A stretch of DNA of 64,000 nt. It comes from Udeniomyces pyricola (Eukaryota; Basidiomycota; Tremellomycetes; Cystofilobasidiales; Mrakiaceae). Positions 35,310 through 48,319 of this stretch are shown in pieces (position 1 is the first letter of the stretch; the number at the start of each line of letters is the position of its first letter). The position numbers were made by a program, and so were the translations under genes. Below the pieces are notes generated by a model. That model did not search any database and was not told the DNA's origin. It saw only the letters and a program-made list of their open reading frames with translations. The stretch lies in the NCBI GenBank assembly GCA_039545295.1, contig BCIK01000026.1, forward strand, positions 124,001-188,000, read 5' to 3'.

Positions 35310-37499
35310 TCAAAGCTGTCCGACTGTCTTGAGGCCAACCTCCTTCCAGACACGCGTTCGTTCGCGCTCGGCGATGGCCTCTTTGCTCGCGCTGAAGAAC
35401 GACTTGCGACCGCCTCCTTGTGGACCTTGGTCGATCCTATAAGAGCCACCAAAAAGAAACAGAAAAAGAAAGGCCGGAAGAAGCACATGGCCACGAAGAG
35501 TGAACCGACAACGATGAATGACGGTTCAGGATGAATAGCTAAACGACCGGAATCATGAAGTATGCGGGCGTATCAATCTAGTCAGAGTACATACCATCGG
35601 ACAGTATGAGCTTCTTTCTCTAGGAGAACCTTGGATGTCGCCCATGAGAACCGGACGACTGAGGGGAACCCAAACGTCTTGTCGAGCGATTCGACAAGGT
35701 ACCGTTTTGTCGTTGGATCTGTCAAGCCCGAGTTAGTGGACCGTCGATGGAGATCATCAAGCATATGCAATGTTAATGATGCGTCCGACATCAAATGAGC
35801 TGAGTGCGAAGGGGAAAACGGAAAAGAGTTGTTCCAATGGGACATGACGTACCAGAAGGATACCCTGATCCCAACCCATTCTTCACGATCTTTACTTCGG
35901 CTACGTCGACCTCTTCCGTGTCCGTCTCAGCTTGCGATTCTTCTGCTTCTTCGACTTCCTCTCCGACCTTGAGCAGCTTCTGCTTGCCTTTCACCTTGGC
36001 AGGTTTTCCCTTGGGACCGTCTACTTTTCGTTTCTTGGCGGGAGGAGGCGCTGGATCCGTCCTGGGTACGTTTTCACATTCCTTTTCGTCCAGAAGTAGA
36101 ACGTCTGTCGTTGATGACGTTGAGGTAAAAGAGGTAGTCGGAGCTAGGGACGTTGCGATAGAGGTAGGGTGGAGGTGCGACAGGCTAGCTGCCAAAGTAG
36201 GTGCCCCGGGATTTAGAAGAACTTCGGGGTGGATCCAATGAGTAAGATAGCGATCACGAGTGATCTATAGATAAATGAATAAAAATCGCTGAGTCACGCC
36301 CAGTCAGATAGATGTCGCGAAACCACAGAGAGCTGAGGTTGGTGCCGTGCAATAGATGAAAAAGTCTTCAAAACAGGAACGTATTGTGAAGTGGGTGTGG
36401 GTAAAAAATGTGGATTCACGTACCTTGGCTGCGATGGAGGCCGCTCCGACAATCTTGAACAACGAGTCCGCTTTGGGACAGACAGTGAAAGTAATAGTGC
36501 TAATTTGAAACACAGGCCATGATTTTATAAAGTCAAATAAGGACCGACAACCAATGGCCGACAACTAATCTTTGACCACAACACGAGACAGAACAAAAGA
36601 GCCAAGACAAAGAAGGATGGTGTATACGCACGGAAACAACGCCGTCAATTTCGCCTGATACGGTCCGCACGCTCCCAACGCATCGACATAACATTCTGCC
36701 ACGTCGATCCCACGTCTCATGACCTCTCCGATCAACAACACTGTCGCGTCCTCTGCCTGCTTGTTCAGGTTGACGGGGGATACGACGCGAAGCATGTCTC
36801 GCGAGATATCGGCGGGAGAAAGCACTCGGGTCGAGTAGTGAAGTTGATGGTAACCCTCGAGCAGATCAACATCGTCCTCTGTAGACTCGCCATCGATGTG
36901 ACCGGGGAAAGATGGGTTCTCAAAGAGCGAGAAGAGATGATCCCGGGTAGCATGGGAGAGAGCTTTGGAGTCGTCAAACCCGAGGGTCTCGAGGGTCGGT
37001 TGGAAGGATTGAGGGGCGAACGCGCAGCCGTAAACCATGGGACCTGAAAAATCAATCAAGGGCAAAGAAGACAAGATCGTGGTTTTAGTAAGCTCAATGT
37101 ACCCTTCGATAAGATCACACTATACAGTTGAACGATGATCAAGTTTTTTTTTGTCTTGCCATACAACGTCAGCTGATCCAGTTTCGTCTTTCACGAATAG
37201 CAAGCTCGAAAGAGATACTTACCCAAGACGGGTCCTCGACCGGCTTCATCGATCCCCATGATCCACCTCTGCTTAGCCTTGCCTTGACCCTTATCCGACT
37301 CGGTTCGATCAGTAGTCTGCGCATCTTTGCTTTCGTTGGGACCATCCTCAGGGGGTTCGGAGCGCGCCGAGACGTTCGTGTCACCATCGTTGTGGCCGTC
37401 ATCGAGTCGATAGGTCGACCTGGTCCAGTCGGAGATGGGAGAGTGAAACGTGTACGATGAATGGAGAGCAGAGATGGGACGGGGTACGACGGGATCCAT
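35310..37499 (-). CDS. RNH201: Ribonuclease H2 catalytic subunit A
   Basis: Cleaves RNA in RNA-DNA hybrids and removes single ribonucleotides from genomic DNA, in the nucleus with RNase H2 B and C subunits. From MDPVVPRPISALHSSY the catalytic motif WIMGIDEAGRGPVLG (37265-37225) carries the first Asp and Glu. The next exon starts GPMVYGCAFAP, then GFDDSKALSHATRDHLF (second Asp-Ser-Lys motif), CYVDALGACGPYQAKL with the third Asp (36690), and FTVCPKADSLFKIVGAASIAAKV with the fourth Asp (36480-36430). RDRYLTHWIHPEVL follows. The protein then carries an insertion of about 110 residues (36200-35880) with PPPAKKRKVDGPKGK before GLGSGYPSDPTTKRYL and a final RVWKEVGLKTVGQL-stop. All four catalytic acids are present. 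Confidence 0.92.
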
Positions 37500-38164
37500 G
37501 GAAAAGATGAAGGACGTGGTACGATATCGCGAAGGTTAGGATGGGAATGTTGATGGAGGATCGATGGGAGTCGATGGATAATTAGTCGATCACTTTACGG
37601 TCATTACTTTGGGCCAACGCGTCCAATCGAGTTGACACGTATCGTGTTGACACGCGTCGCTCGAGCGCCAGTCCAAGCGTATCAATCATATGACATATCT
37701 GTCTTCAATTCTTAGTGACATTCATCCATCGCGTTCCCAATCACCGCTAACCTCGATCTTCATTCGTCTCACGGTCTTGACCAGCGGCAAGAAGGTACCA
37801 CTATCGACCTGCAAGAACAATGGTACAGACACGTCGACAGTGGTGCAATGTCGGTCGTGATAACTGTGGTAGGCCTTCCTGCGTCCTTGCCAGGAGCCAC
37901 GATGACCTCTATATATCGTATAACACCAGATGCCTCTTCGCAATTCCCAACGAGCTAGAGGATGCCGCCGGAAGTTGGATGTTGAACGTTGACCGGCAAA
38001 TGATCGCTCTTTGCTTGCCACAGCTCTTCCCTTTCATACACCATTGGCTCTCTCAATCCCAACCCATACTCATCAAGAAAAAGAATTGAATCCAGATCGT
38101 ATCCCTCTACACTTTCCTCTCTCAAACACCCCTTGTTTTTATTTTTCATCTTCTTCTTGTGGTT
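37500..38164. other. Intergenic: RNase H2A promoter, ADE2 3' side
   Basis: No gene seen. Upstream of RNase H2A there is a GTTGACACG direct repeat and an MluI box (separate entry). Confidence 0.5.
37652..37657. promoter_or_regulatory. MluI cell-cycle box upstream of RNase H2A
   Basis: ACGCGT at 37652-37657, about 155 bp upstream of the start codon, next to two copies of GTTGACACG (starting at 37631 and 37645). ACGCGT is the MBF core site found at S-phase genes; use here is inferred. Confidence 0.4.
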
Positions 38165-40536
38165 TCACTTCTTAGCCATGCCCTCGAGGTAAGCCTCATA
38201 CCCGATCTTTTCGAGCTTGGTCGCTTTCCCCATGACTTCCGTTTCGAGGCCGGCGAGGTACGCTTCCATTTCCTTGACGAGTCGAGGGACGGAGGCCGAG
38301 ACGATCCGGACGGCAAGGAGACCGGCGTTAGTCGAGTTGCCAATCGCGACGGTCGCGACGGGAATACCTCGCTACAAAAAAACAAAACAAGCACCATCGG
38401 GAGAGGTATGAGCAGGTCGTATGTGAAAGAAGGTAAAAGATGGATAGAGGAAAGGAAAGGGTAGTTAGATTGATTTGTTAGTCAATAGCCCTGAAACCAA
38501 CGAATCTCAGACCAAAAAGATCCCCCTGTCCCAAGGAGAAAACAATATAAAAATGAGGTATACGTACGGGCATTTGGACGATAGAATGCAAACTATCGAC
38601 TCCATCGAGGACGCTTCCCTTGACCGGCACTCCCACGACGGGCAACGCCGTCATAGCCGCAACCATTCCCGGCAAATGAGCGGCTCCTCCTGCTCCAGCA
38701 ATGATACACCTCAACCCTCGACCGGCCGCTTCCCGAGCGTACTCGACCATTCGGTCCGGCGTTCGGTGAGCCGAAACAATCGTCAACTCAAAAGGCACGT
38801 TAAATTGCTGGAGGATCTGAGCGGCGGCGGCCATCGTAGGAAGATCCGAATCGGATCCCATGATGATCCCGACCAAAGGATGAGCCGCGTTAAGCTTGAT
38901 GGATTCAGCCGTTGGGGTCGGGCAAAAGATGGAAGGCAACTTGGACGTTTGAGGGAGGGACAGTTCAAAGATGGTTCGCATGCGAGTTCGAAGTTCGTCT
39001 TCGCTATCGGCGACGAGGGTGATGTGACCCATCTTACGACCTTTGCGGCACTCGGCTTTACCGTACATGTGAACACTGGCACCTTCGGTTTCGAGAGCTT
39101 TACGAACGCAGGCGTCGATATCGGATGAGGAGGAAGAGGAACCGATGAGGTTGATCATAGCGGAAGAAGGGACTTTGAGGGCTGTCGAGCCGAGAGGAAG
39201 AGAGGAGATGGCACGGAGGTGGTTCTCGAATTGGGAGGTGTGGCAGGCTTCGATGGTATGGTGGCCCGAGTTGTGAGGACGAGGGGCAATCTCGTTGATG
39301 AGAAGAGAGTCTGGATGAGATTGATTCCATCCAAGGAGCAAACAAACAAAAAGAAGTACCGGCGAAGGATGCCCAACGAAAATCGAGGAGAGTTAGAGCT
39401 AAGACTTCAATAACCTAGACGAGGATGTAGATTTATACCAATCTAGTGCAACAAAGCCATCGTCAAGAGAGGTGACCACTTACCATCAGGCATCAGGAAC
39501 ATTTCAACCCCAAAGATACCCGCGCCTTCGAGGCAACCGACCGCCTTCTCCGCCATTTCCCTTGCTCGCTCAGCGACGCCCTTGGCCTCTCGCAGCGGGC
39601 ACAGCACGAGCCGAAGAACGCTCTCCTCGTGAACAGTCTCGACGGCATCGTAACTCCTGACTTCACCACTCGGCGTTCGAACGACCATAACGGCGATCTC
39701 CTTCTTGAACGGCGCCCACTTCTCGGCGTAGAGCGGTCGGTCACCCAAGAACTCGAGGGCCGAAGCCAAAGCCGAATCATCCGTCGACGTCAATCGGTAG
39801 TTCCCTCGACCGTCATAGGCCAAGGTTCGAGCCTTGAGCATCAACGGCAACCCAAGCGAAGCCGCAGCGGCCTCGATCGACTTCTGAACGACTTGGGGTT
39901 GGGACCCATCGCGTTGGACGGGTTCGAAATCGGCCACTCGGACGAGACCGGCTCCTTGCTCGACGAGGTACTTCTTCTGCTCGTACTTGTCCTGGATGAC
40001 TTTGATCGTTCGAGGGTCCGGGTGAACCTCGACCTTGCCTTCCTGTTGGATCTCGAGGAGGACATCGGCATCGACGTGCTCGATCTCGACGGTGAGGACG
40101 TCGACTTTGGAAGCGAGGTCAAGAATGTGAGGTCGGGAGGTGAAGGGACCGTCGATATGGGAGGTGTGAGGAGAGGGGGGAGAGATGACTTGCTTGGCAG
40201 GGGTCGAGTCGGTCGAATCGAGGATGAGGAGGGGAATGGAGAGGAGAGCAGCCGGATGGGCGAGCATTCGACCGAGTTGGCCACCACCTTTTATTCGAAC
40301 CATGGCGAGAAAGACAGAGAGGGGAGAGCATTGTCAGTGACGAGAGTCTTCCCCATCTGTTTGAGAAGGACGTTTAAGTTCGCTCAATGCATGACGATGA
40401 AACTTTTAAAGCTGAAGAAGTTGACGCCCATAGACTATGTGTCCAAATGATGGACCGACGGCATGCAACGTGCGTATCTAAACACGCAGCTCCATCCTCA
40501 CTCACCCAAAATACCGACGGTCTTGTTCTGGGTCAT
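38165..40536 (-). CDS. ADE2: Phosphoribosylaminoimidazole carboxylase (fungal PurK-PurE)
   Basis: Converts AIR to CAIR in purine biosynthesis; loss gives red adenine auxotrophs in yeasts. The true start is in a short first exon, [11 protein letters not shown] (40536-40503). It splices in phase across an intron of about 225 bp to [12 protein letters not shown], rebuilding the nucleotide-binding [11 protein letters not shown] motif; the ATG at 40303 lies in the intron. The ATP-grasp PurK part covers [30 protein letters not shown] and [14 protein letters not shown], then after an intron [18 protein letters not shown] (39300). The PurE part begins [14 protein letters not shown] (38860), with SAHRTPDRM and [14 protein letters not shown], and after an intron at 38567-38372 ends [20 protein letters not shown]...EGMAKK-stop. 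It is complete by all conserved motifs. Confidence 0.95.
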
Positions 40537-41694
40537 ATTCGAGAGGGACGTGATACGAGGTTATTGGTCTAGGGCTGAAACGTAGTAAAGACCAAGATCC
40601 AACATAGAAAGAAGGAGGAAAGGGTTCGGTCAGTTCCGTTATCGGTTCGTATGCGTATCCGTCCAAGCGTTGTGCCGATGTAAGGAACCCGCAGCAGTGT
40701 CTCTCCCACAGACTAGACACATGTCATGATCATCCCTCCTTTGACGAGGATAAGGGATATCTAAGCTAGGGCTTCCACGCCCTGAAGGCCTTCTGAGAAG
40801 GAACGGCCCTGAGGCACAATAGAAAGGCAACAGCGACTGAGGCGGACCTCGGTCCAAGTCGAATGACGCCGTCTGGAAAACCCCACTCGCGCTCACTCAC
40901 ATGGAAGATAAGGAACCAAGAAGTATTTGTAAGGGGGTGAGTCGGATATCCGTGGAGTGTTTTGTCTAGTTAGCTGTGTGATTGTGCGCAACGATGAGCG
41001 AAGGGGGATGGATAGAGAGGGTCCGTTAGCTTGAGGTTTGGCGAAATGGAACAAAGTCGGGCAAAGCGGCCGAGAATGGGTGAAAAGGAAATGTTCGGTC
41101 TACCTTTGAAGCGACCTGAACGTGATGAGAGGTCCAGGAAGTAAGGAGTGATGCGACAGGATAAGCATCTGATTCGAGTGATGAACGATGAACGGTTAAG
41201 TACCTGCCAAGGTATACGAACGAGCCAAGGAGGACAAAGGATGATGGATGGATGGCTGGATGGATGGGGTGGATGAGGACAGGAAGGCAAGGTGCGAGCT
41301 CTCCTCCCTCCAAGGCGAAATTCGAAATTTGGAATCTCAAACCCTTTCACCACCACGAATCAACGTAATTGTTCACCCATATCCATCCGGCATCAAGAAC
41401 GATTCATCACTTTGCTTCACATTCACCACTCCAACGACAACGACGAAAAATGGATGAAATCAACTACAAGTAATGAGATGGATGGTGCTTGTCTAGGGCT
41501 CAGAGATACAAACAAAAGGAAGAGAAAGCACTAAGACACAGGGGAAAACCCATGGGAACGAGAATAAAAGATAGAACGAGCCAGTTAGAGGGGAATGGAT
41601 GAATTCGAAAAAGGAATCAGAGAGGAAATCAAACAGAAAAGAAAACCCAAACTAGATATCGAAAAGAAGAGAGAGAAACAAAACAAGAAAAAAA
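40537..41694. other. Intergenic: ADE2 promoter, nitrite reductase 3' side
   Basis: No convincing gene. It has a short hairpin-forming CCTTCTGAGAAGG palindrome near 40790, GGATGGATGGCTGGATGG repeats near 41245-41265, and A-rich tracts near 41590-41695. The open frames of 70-130 codons are not conserved-looking. Confidence 0.5.
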
Positions 41695-44600
41695 TTACCA
41701 CGAAAGTTTACCTCCCGAATCACTCCCGCACCCGACTGCTTGAGCCTCACCGCCCGGTGTCAGCCCACCCGTGCTGTCTTCTTCACCTGCCGAGCAACTC
41801 GACTTGTCATGCTTCTCCAATGGTCCGACGATGTCGAGCGAACCATCGAGGATCTTGGTAGCGGCGCCTAGGCCGATGGCTTCGGAGGTTGCTTGAGTCA
41901 CCATCCATTTCGACGTCCCGAGGGCAGCATCAAGGTGCTCTACGGGTGGGAGAAGAAGGTAGATAGAGGTGTCGGAGACTTTGACAGAGAAACTGTTGAG
42001 TAACGTGAAAAGGAAAGAGGTGAACGAGAAGAGATGATATGATAGAGGGGTAGAGTGGGTGAGTTGTCAGTGCGACGCTCGATCGTATGCAAGGAGACGA
42101 GGAGGTGAACCGCGCTAGGGGAAGCAAGACGGGAGAAGAGGAAAACGACGAGATGAATATGAATGAGGTCGGAGACTCACGTGATGATGGAGTAATCGCT
42201 ATCGTTCATGCACTCTCCAGACTCGAGATTGTACTCTCGCTTATGGAGAGGGCAAGAGACGAACTGCATTTCGAAGGGTCAGAAAACACGAGTATTCAGC
42301 GATAAGCAAGTTTGTAAGAACGCGGGAGGATGAGATGAGAGGCATTGTCAATAGGTTGACAAGTGAGATCGAGAGGACGTACAACATTGCCATTCTCATC
42401 ATCACCGACGATACCGTGCGAGAGAAGCTGCGCACGTTTGTGAGGGCACCTGTAAAAGGCGAGACATGAAAGATGACAACAATCGGTCAGTATATGTACT
42501 CGAGAGAGGGATGACCTCTTCATATTCTACCACTCACATCTGCTGCGTTGCAAAGAACCCCCTTCCAGGGACATCAAACACGGCCAATTGCGTGTCGCCC
42601 CACTTGATACTCGCGCTCGTCACGCCTTCGGTACTGGGCATCAGATCGGACGTTTCGCAGACCTTTTCCCACTTCCAACTAGAGACGGGTACGGCGATAT
42701 CCGCTTTCGTCAGCTTGACCGCAGGGAAGTCTTTGGGCCAAGCGGCCGGCCGAGGTTGGGTTCGCTCGACGATACGTTCGACCGAGGGCTGGATGGTGTC
42801 GGTCGTATTGGCGAACTGTTGGAAGGCTCGGCGACGTTCGGGCTCGTTCACCACGCGGGTCCATTCGCCTAAATGAGAGAAAAAGAGCAGACTATGATCA
42901 GCAGGGTGCAGACCCTCCTTGGTTTCGCTCCGATTCGTGGCCGATGGAAACGTACACTCATACGTCCCAATCAGCCGAGACATCGACTTTTCCAGCTCTC
43001 CACAGATTCCCTAAAAGGGGAAAGGGAACAAAACAACAATCAATGATAACAAGATTGGCCAAAGGGTAAAGAACACCACGAAAAATGACAGGAAGTTATG
43101 AGTCAGTCATTTTCTTCTTCTCTGAGTTCACCATGAAGGGAAGAGAATCAACGGACACCAAACAAACAAACTCACCAATTCATCATCCAAGAGGATCCTT
43201 CTCAACTTTTCAACGCCTCCCTCGAACGTCTCGAGCCATCGAGCGGTTCGTTGCAACTTATCAGCCGTCTCGATGTAGAACATCAAGAATCGGTCTGTCG
43301 ACACCCAACCAAACAACGAAAAGCAGGATTTCAACTGAACATCAGTCAAGGCAGTCAAAGCACAGACGTGAAGCAACGAGAGACGTCGTGGAAAGAAGGG
43401 GAAACAAGCAGAAAGGGGGGGAAGGGTACTTGTAGGACGTCGGGATTGGACTTACCGAGAATTCGAACAACCTTGGTAGGCGGGATATCGGTCGCAAAAA
43501 GGACACCATGCTTGGGGTTCGCACCTCCGTTACCGGCGATGTAGAGGTTCCATCCTTTGTCTGTCGCAATCAGGCCAAAATCTGGGAGACACAAAAGAAA
43601 ATGAAGATGGAGACGACGGAAGTGGGTCAACAATGAGAAGTGCGAGAGATTTGAAGAGAGAGCGAGAGAATGTGTGAGGGTGGGAAGGAGAGAAGAACAC
43701 AGGTCGCTGGACGTCAAGTAAAGGAGAAGAGATCGAACCTTTCGATTGAGCCTCTGCGCATTCTCTAACGCATGAACTAAGACCGCCTTTGAACTTGTGC
43801 GGCGAACGAACGCCTTTGTATCGGTTTTCGAGTTGGATGGCGAGACCAACCGAGTCGCCAAGACCGTAACGACACCAATTTGTTCCGACGCAGGACTGGA
43901 AGTCACGATGATTGCAGAACAATCAAGTCAACAGATAGTGAGGAGACAGGGGAGAGGTGGAGAGGCGGGGAGGCGCCAGGTATGAGTTTAATTGATCGAC
44001 CAAAATCACTCTCCATAGAAATTAACATGGTTTTGTTCTCACCTTGACCGTACGTAAACTCTTACCGTAAGCATGACCCGATTCGAAGCCGGCATCAATG
44101 AGTTCGCTCCAGATATCAGGCAGATCGTGACGTTGGGCCCCAAAGAGATCAAGTCGTTGGCCACCAGTGACTTTGGTATAGAGGTTGTACTTTTTGGCGA
44201 CGCGTCCAATGGCAATGAGGCCGTCCGGAGTGACTTCACCAGCCGCCTTGAGAGATAGGTGGAAGCCTTGAGGTTAGCTTGTATCGGATAGAAGGACACG
44301 ACATGTTAAAGATCATAGTACGACTAACCATTCGGGGAACGACACTGTACGTTCCGTCTCGCTGTATGTTGGCCAGGAACTTGTCGTTTGTGTCTTGATT
44401 GGGGTGGTGAACCGGGTCCATCACTGCAGAAACAAAGCCGTGTAGATGTGTACACAAAAAAATGTGAGTTATGGAGCTATCGCTCAAATCCATCTGAGAA
44501 GCCAAAGACAAGGTCTTCACCGTGTGCGTTGATGCCGACGAGACTCGACAGGATGGATCCAACGCAAGGCTTGCAAGTCGCACAACCAAGAGCAGTCTTG

Positions 44601-47358
44601 CGAACTCCCGCCTGAGCCATCACCTCCTTGAATGTTTCGAGTTTCTTTATCTTGACTACATGGTAGAGGTCCTGTCGAGACATGGCGAAATGGGAGCAGA
44701 TGTTGTTGGAAATGACCAAGCCGACTTTGTTGAGCTCCGCCTTGCAGATGCTTGTGATGAGGGGAATGCATCCACCGCATCCGTTACCAGCTTTCGTGCA
44801 CGATCGAGCTTCGGCGATGGACTTGGCTTTGCCACTCGAGATGCAGGCGCCAAGGTCCCCCTTGGTGACGTTGTGGCACGAGCAGACTTGCGTGTCGTCG
44901 TCGAGATCGGCGCCGTCATCCTCGCCAGATTTCTTGCCGACGATAAAGTCGGCCGGAGGAACATCAAGGGGTTTCTTCTTCTTGCAGATGGCGACGAGCT
45001 GGTTTGCGGTGGATGGAAAGATAAAAAAAAAAGAGAGACAATCGGCCACACATCAGCTCAGGCGATCCGTCGGGTTCAAGCCGTCACTCTTTCACGTCCA
45101 AGGGCCAGTCTCAACAAACCTTGACAAAGTCAGAAACGTCTCCCACCATCATCCCCCCCAACAAGGTCTTTCCGTCCCGGGAAAAGATGTACTTTTTGTA
45201 TGTCCCAGCGATGGGATCCTGTCAAATCAACGCAACAAGGCGAGAGAGAGGTGGGTCAGTTCGAATCCATGATCACCCCAGACGTCTTTAGCAACACCTG
45301 TCGAGGCCTCACCTTGAAAGTCAAGCACTTGATCTCCTCCTCCTCTCTAGCATGAGCGATCTTGATCTTCTTCCCGTCGGGTCTCGTCGCAGACCTCTCA
45401 GCACCCACCACTTCCTCGACCTGGGGCTTCTCGGTCGTGTCTGGGGTTCCATCGGTTTCGATCGCAACTGTCTGGGTCTTCGGAACAGTTTCGACCAAAG
45501 GACGAGTCGGCCTGTTTAGAGATCGATCGGCGAAGAAGTCACCGCTATATCAACATGGTCAAAGTAAATTGGTTAGTCCAGGTGAACTTCACGACCGAGC
45601 TGTTGGGAGGAACGAGAAAAAGACAAAAAGAACGATGCAAGCGAAAAACACGAACAAGGAAGCGACATCTACTCCCATCAACTTGAGTTTCGTCGACAAA
45701 TCCGGGTTCGTCAACTTTCTCGGCTTAAACGTTCCGTGTTCGGTCTTGGTCTGGCAAAGGTTGAACGCAAGGACCTCGGCCATCTCGATTCCAGGAGCGA
45801 TGAGACCGTAGGTGTTGCCACGCCAACTCGCACACTCGCCCATGGCATAAACGTCCTTGGCGCTTGTCATGAGGTAATCGTCGACGTCGATTCCGCCGCG
45901 GGGATGGCACTTGATATCAGAGGCTCGCGCGAGATCGTCTCGTGGAGTGATGCCAACGGCCATGATGACCAAATCGGCTTCTGTTTTTGGGAGATCACAG
46001 ATACATAGCCAGGTGGAAGGTGAGATGCGTCAGCTCCAGGATCGCTCGATGGTTGAGATATCTCAGATATCTTGGAACACAGAAAATAGCCAAGTGATAT
46101 TCAGAAGAAGAAGAAGAAGAAAAAAAAAAAAAAAAAAACAAGAACGAACCGACGACCTCTCCATCAGAGAATTCAAACCCTTTGAAGACGTCGTTGCCGT
46201 CCTTGTCCCGTTCGACGATCATGTCCTTGACATCGACGTTAGTATGAACCTTGACGCCAAGCGCTTCGATCCTCCTCAACACCATCTCCCCCGCCGAACT
46301 ATCGAGCTGACGCGAGAGAGGGAAACCGGTTCGGTTGATGATAGAGACGTTCTCAACCTCTTCCATGTCGTACAACGCCTTGGCGGCCTCGAGACCGAGA
46401 AGGCCACCACCGACGACAGTCGCCGTCTTGACGTGCGGCTGAGAACCGTAGCTGATGATGCGCTCGAGGTCGGCAATATTGCGATAAACGAACACGCCTT
46501 GCGTCGAGCGACCTCGAGCTGTCGAGCAGTAAGGAGGCATGCCCGCATCGGATCCAGTGGTGATCTGCGAGATGAAGAGAAGCCGAGAAAAAAGTCAAAC
46601 GTGTCCGGTCAACGATAATTGGTCTCAGGTGACAGAGCCCGTCTCGCGCACGTCTGCGATATATATGCGCAACCACGCCTGGGCCCATGGATAGCAAGCA
46701 TACTCACGACACAGATGTCGAACTCATACGAAGCTCCCTGGTCAGTGTGAGCGACCTTGTTGACGTGATCGATGAGGGTGACTTGTTCGCCGACGTGAAA
46801 CTCGCTGGAGAGGCGGGCAAGAGGAAGAGACGGCAACGTTATCGTGTTGGTGGTTAACAAACACCCTCGATTCGCACTTTTCGGGAGAACCCGATGGAGG
46901 ACCAGCAGACAAAGCGGCGTCCGTCGACTACGCGCGTCTCCGTCATGCCCGGCTAGCGACGACACTCACAATCGACCTTGCTCTTGAGCGAGATACCATT
47001 CTTGCGGGTTCAAGTATAGATTCTTGACGTTTCGATGCTCAAAAAACTCGGTGAGACCGACTCGATTGTATGCCAGATGTTTTTCCTCGCCGCTTTAAAA
47101 GGGGGTACGATGTGGATCGAGTGAAAGCATGCGATCAGCTTACATCATCCTCGAATGCATGCAAGATTTGAGGGTGCGCAGCTTGACTGTGGGACAGACT
47201 TACCAGGTGATGATCTTGTATCGACCGAGTGAGTCTCCATCGAGGAGCTTCTCAATCAGAGCGATTCCGACCATACCGAGCCCGACAACAAAGATCCTGG
47301 TTCGTTTCGGTTCAGTCGGGAGGCTTGGGGCAGGAGGGTCGTTTGCTATGGGACTCAT
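41695..47358 (-). CDS. Assimilatory nitrite reductase (NAD(P)H, sirohaem)
   Basis: Reduces nitrite to ammonium with six electrons from NAD(P)H via FAD, a 4Fe-4S centre and sirohaem. It starts [13 protein letters not shown], then an FAD-binding [21 protein letters not shown] (47300). The pyridine-nucleotide disulfide-reductase domain has [18 protein letters not shown] (46420) and [17 protein letters not shown] (45850). The BFD-type [2Fe-2S] domain has [15 protein letters not shown] and CGGCIP (44885-44760). The ferredoxin-like and sirohaem domains follow, with [18 protein letters not shown] (43890) and a C-x3-C pair in [16 protein letters not shown] (43780) that should carry the iron-sulfur/sirohaem Cys. 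A C-terminal Rieske domain has CPHKRAQLL (42420) and [10 protein letters not shown] (42240), then a Gly/Ser-rich tail ending GGKLSW-stop. More than 1,100 residues; many introns. Divergent to the nitrate transporter. Confidence 0.95.
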
Positions 47359-48319
47359 GGGTGGAAAGCGAGATGGGTGGAGATGGTCTGTTTGAATGTA
47401 GTGAGAGAGCAGGGAGTGATGAGGAGACGTTGTGCTTCGAAAGAGCGAATGGGAATGGATGGAAAGGAAATGATTGATGGTCTAAGCAGATGAGTGGGAT
47501 CTATGATGGCGACTATTGATGCCGACGCTTCCTTATCTTCTGCGTTCGGCCCTAGGTGGATTCCGGTCCAGCCATGCTTTCCACATTCCATATCCCCCTT
47601 GTCCAGGTCGTAGATCCATAGATAAGCGCACCCCACACTCCTCATGCATGCTCCCCCGCCTCCCGTCATGCCCCTCGATGAATATTGATGGGCGTCGCTC
47701 GATCGCCGATGTTCTTTTGCTTTTCTACTGCTCTGACCCGCCTAGATATACCATGACAGATCCCATCACATGAAAGCCACACTCGCCTTGATGTCAGATC
47801 TTGCATGAACTCCCCCCCCCCCCCTTTCTTATGTGGAGCGGAATCGGATAAGGCACTCTCACTACGTACTTCCGTACTCCCGACCGTGACCCACCAAGAT
47901 GGTGTGTTGCGCGTCTTATAGGCTAATCAATTCCAGATGACTTTGATGTCAAATCGATGTGGCGAGATAGGGCGCAACGTCTCCCTCCTCTTACTTTAGC
48001 CCGTCGCTTGGCCGAGATCCGTCAGGCACGTTTTCTTCTGACCTTCCAGATTACCCGGCACTCGTCATCCGTCCTCTTGCCAATCCCCGGCACTCGCAGC
48101 CCTTCCAGCTTTCCTACCTGATAAACCTTGGCTTCGGTCCCCGTCAGCGGCCAGTCGCTTTGCCCCTCTCGATCAAACTTATCCTTTATCTTTCGCCCTC
48201 ATATTCGTCAAACAATCTAGATCCCTTCCTCTGCTTTTTCTTGGTTTCTTCCGCCTACCCCTAGCTACCATCTACCTACCCATCTCTTCTCTCATTCACT
48301 TTCTGTCTATCCTTCCACC
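47359..48319. promoter_or_regulatory. Bidirectional nitrite reductase / nitrate transporter promoter
   Basis: 961 bp between divergent start codons. HGATAR matches on either strand: TTATCT 47533-47538, AGATAA 47620-47625, AGATAG 47965-47970, TGATAA 48119-48124 and TTATCT 48186-48191. A C-run near 47811-47824 and a long pyrimidine tract (48195-48315) before the transporter ATG are also seen. I found no perfect Nit4/NirA-type CTCCGHGG palindrome. Co-regulation of both genes is inferred from the layout. Confidence 0.6.

Noticed and set aside
40303..40303. ATG giving [11 protein letters not shown] as ADE2 start
   Set aside because: It lies in an intron ending AAAAG; the upstream exon gives the canonical [12 protein letters not shown].
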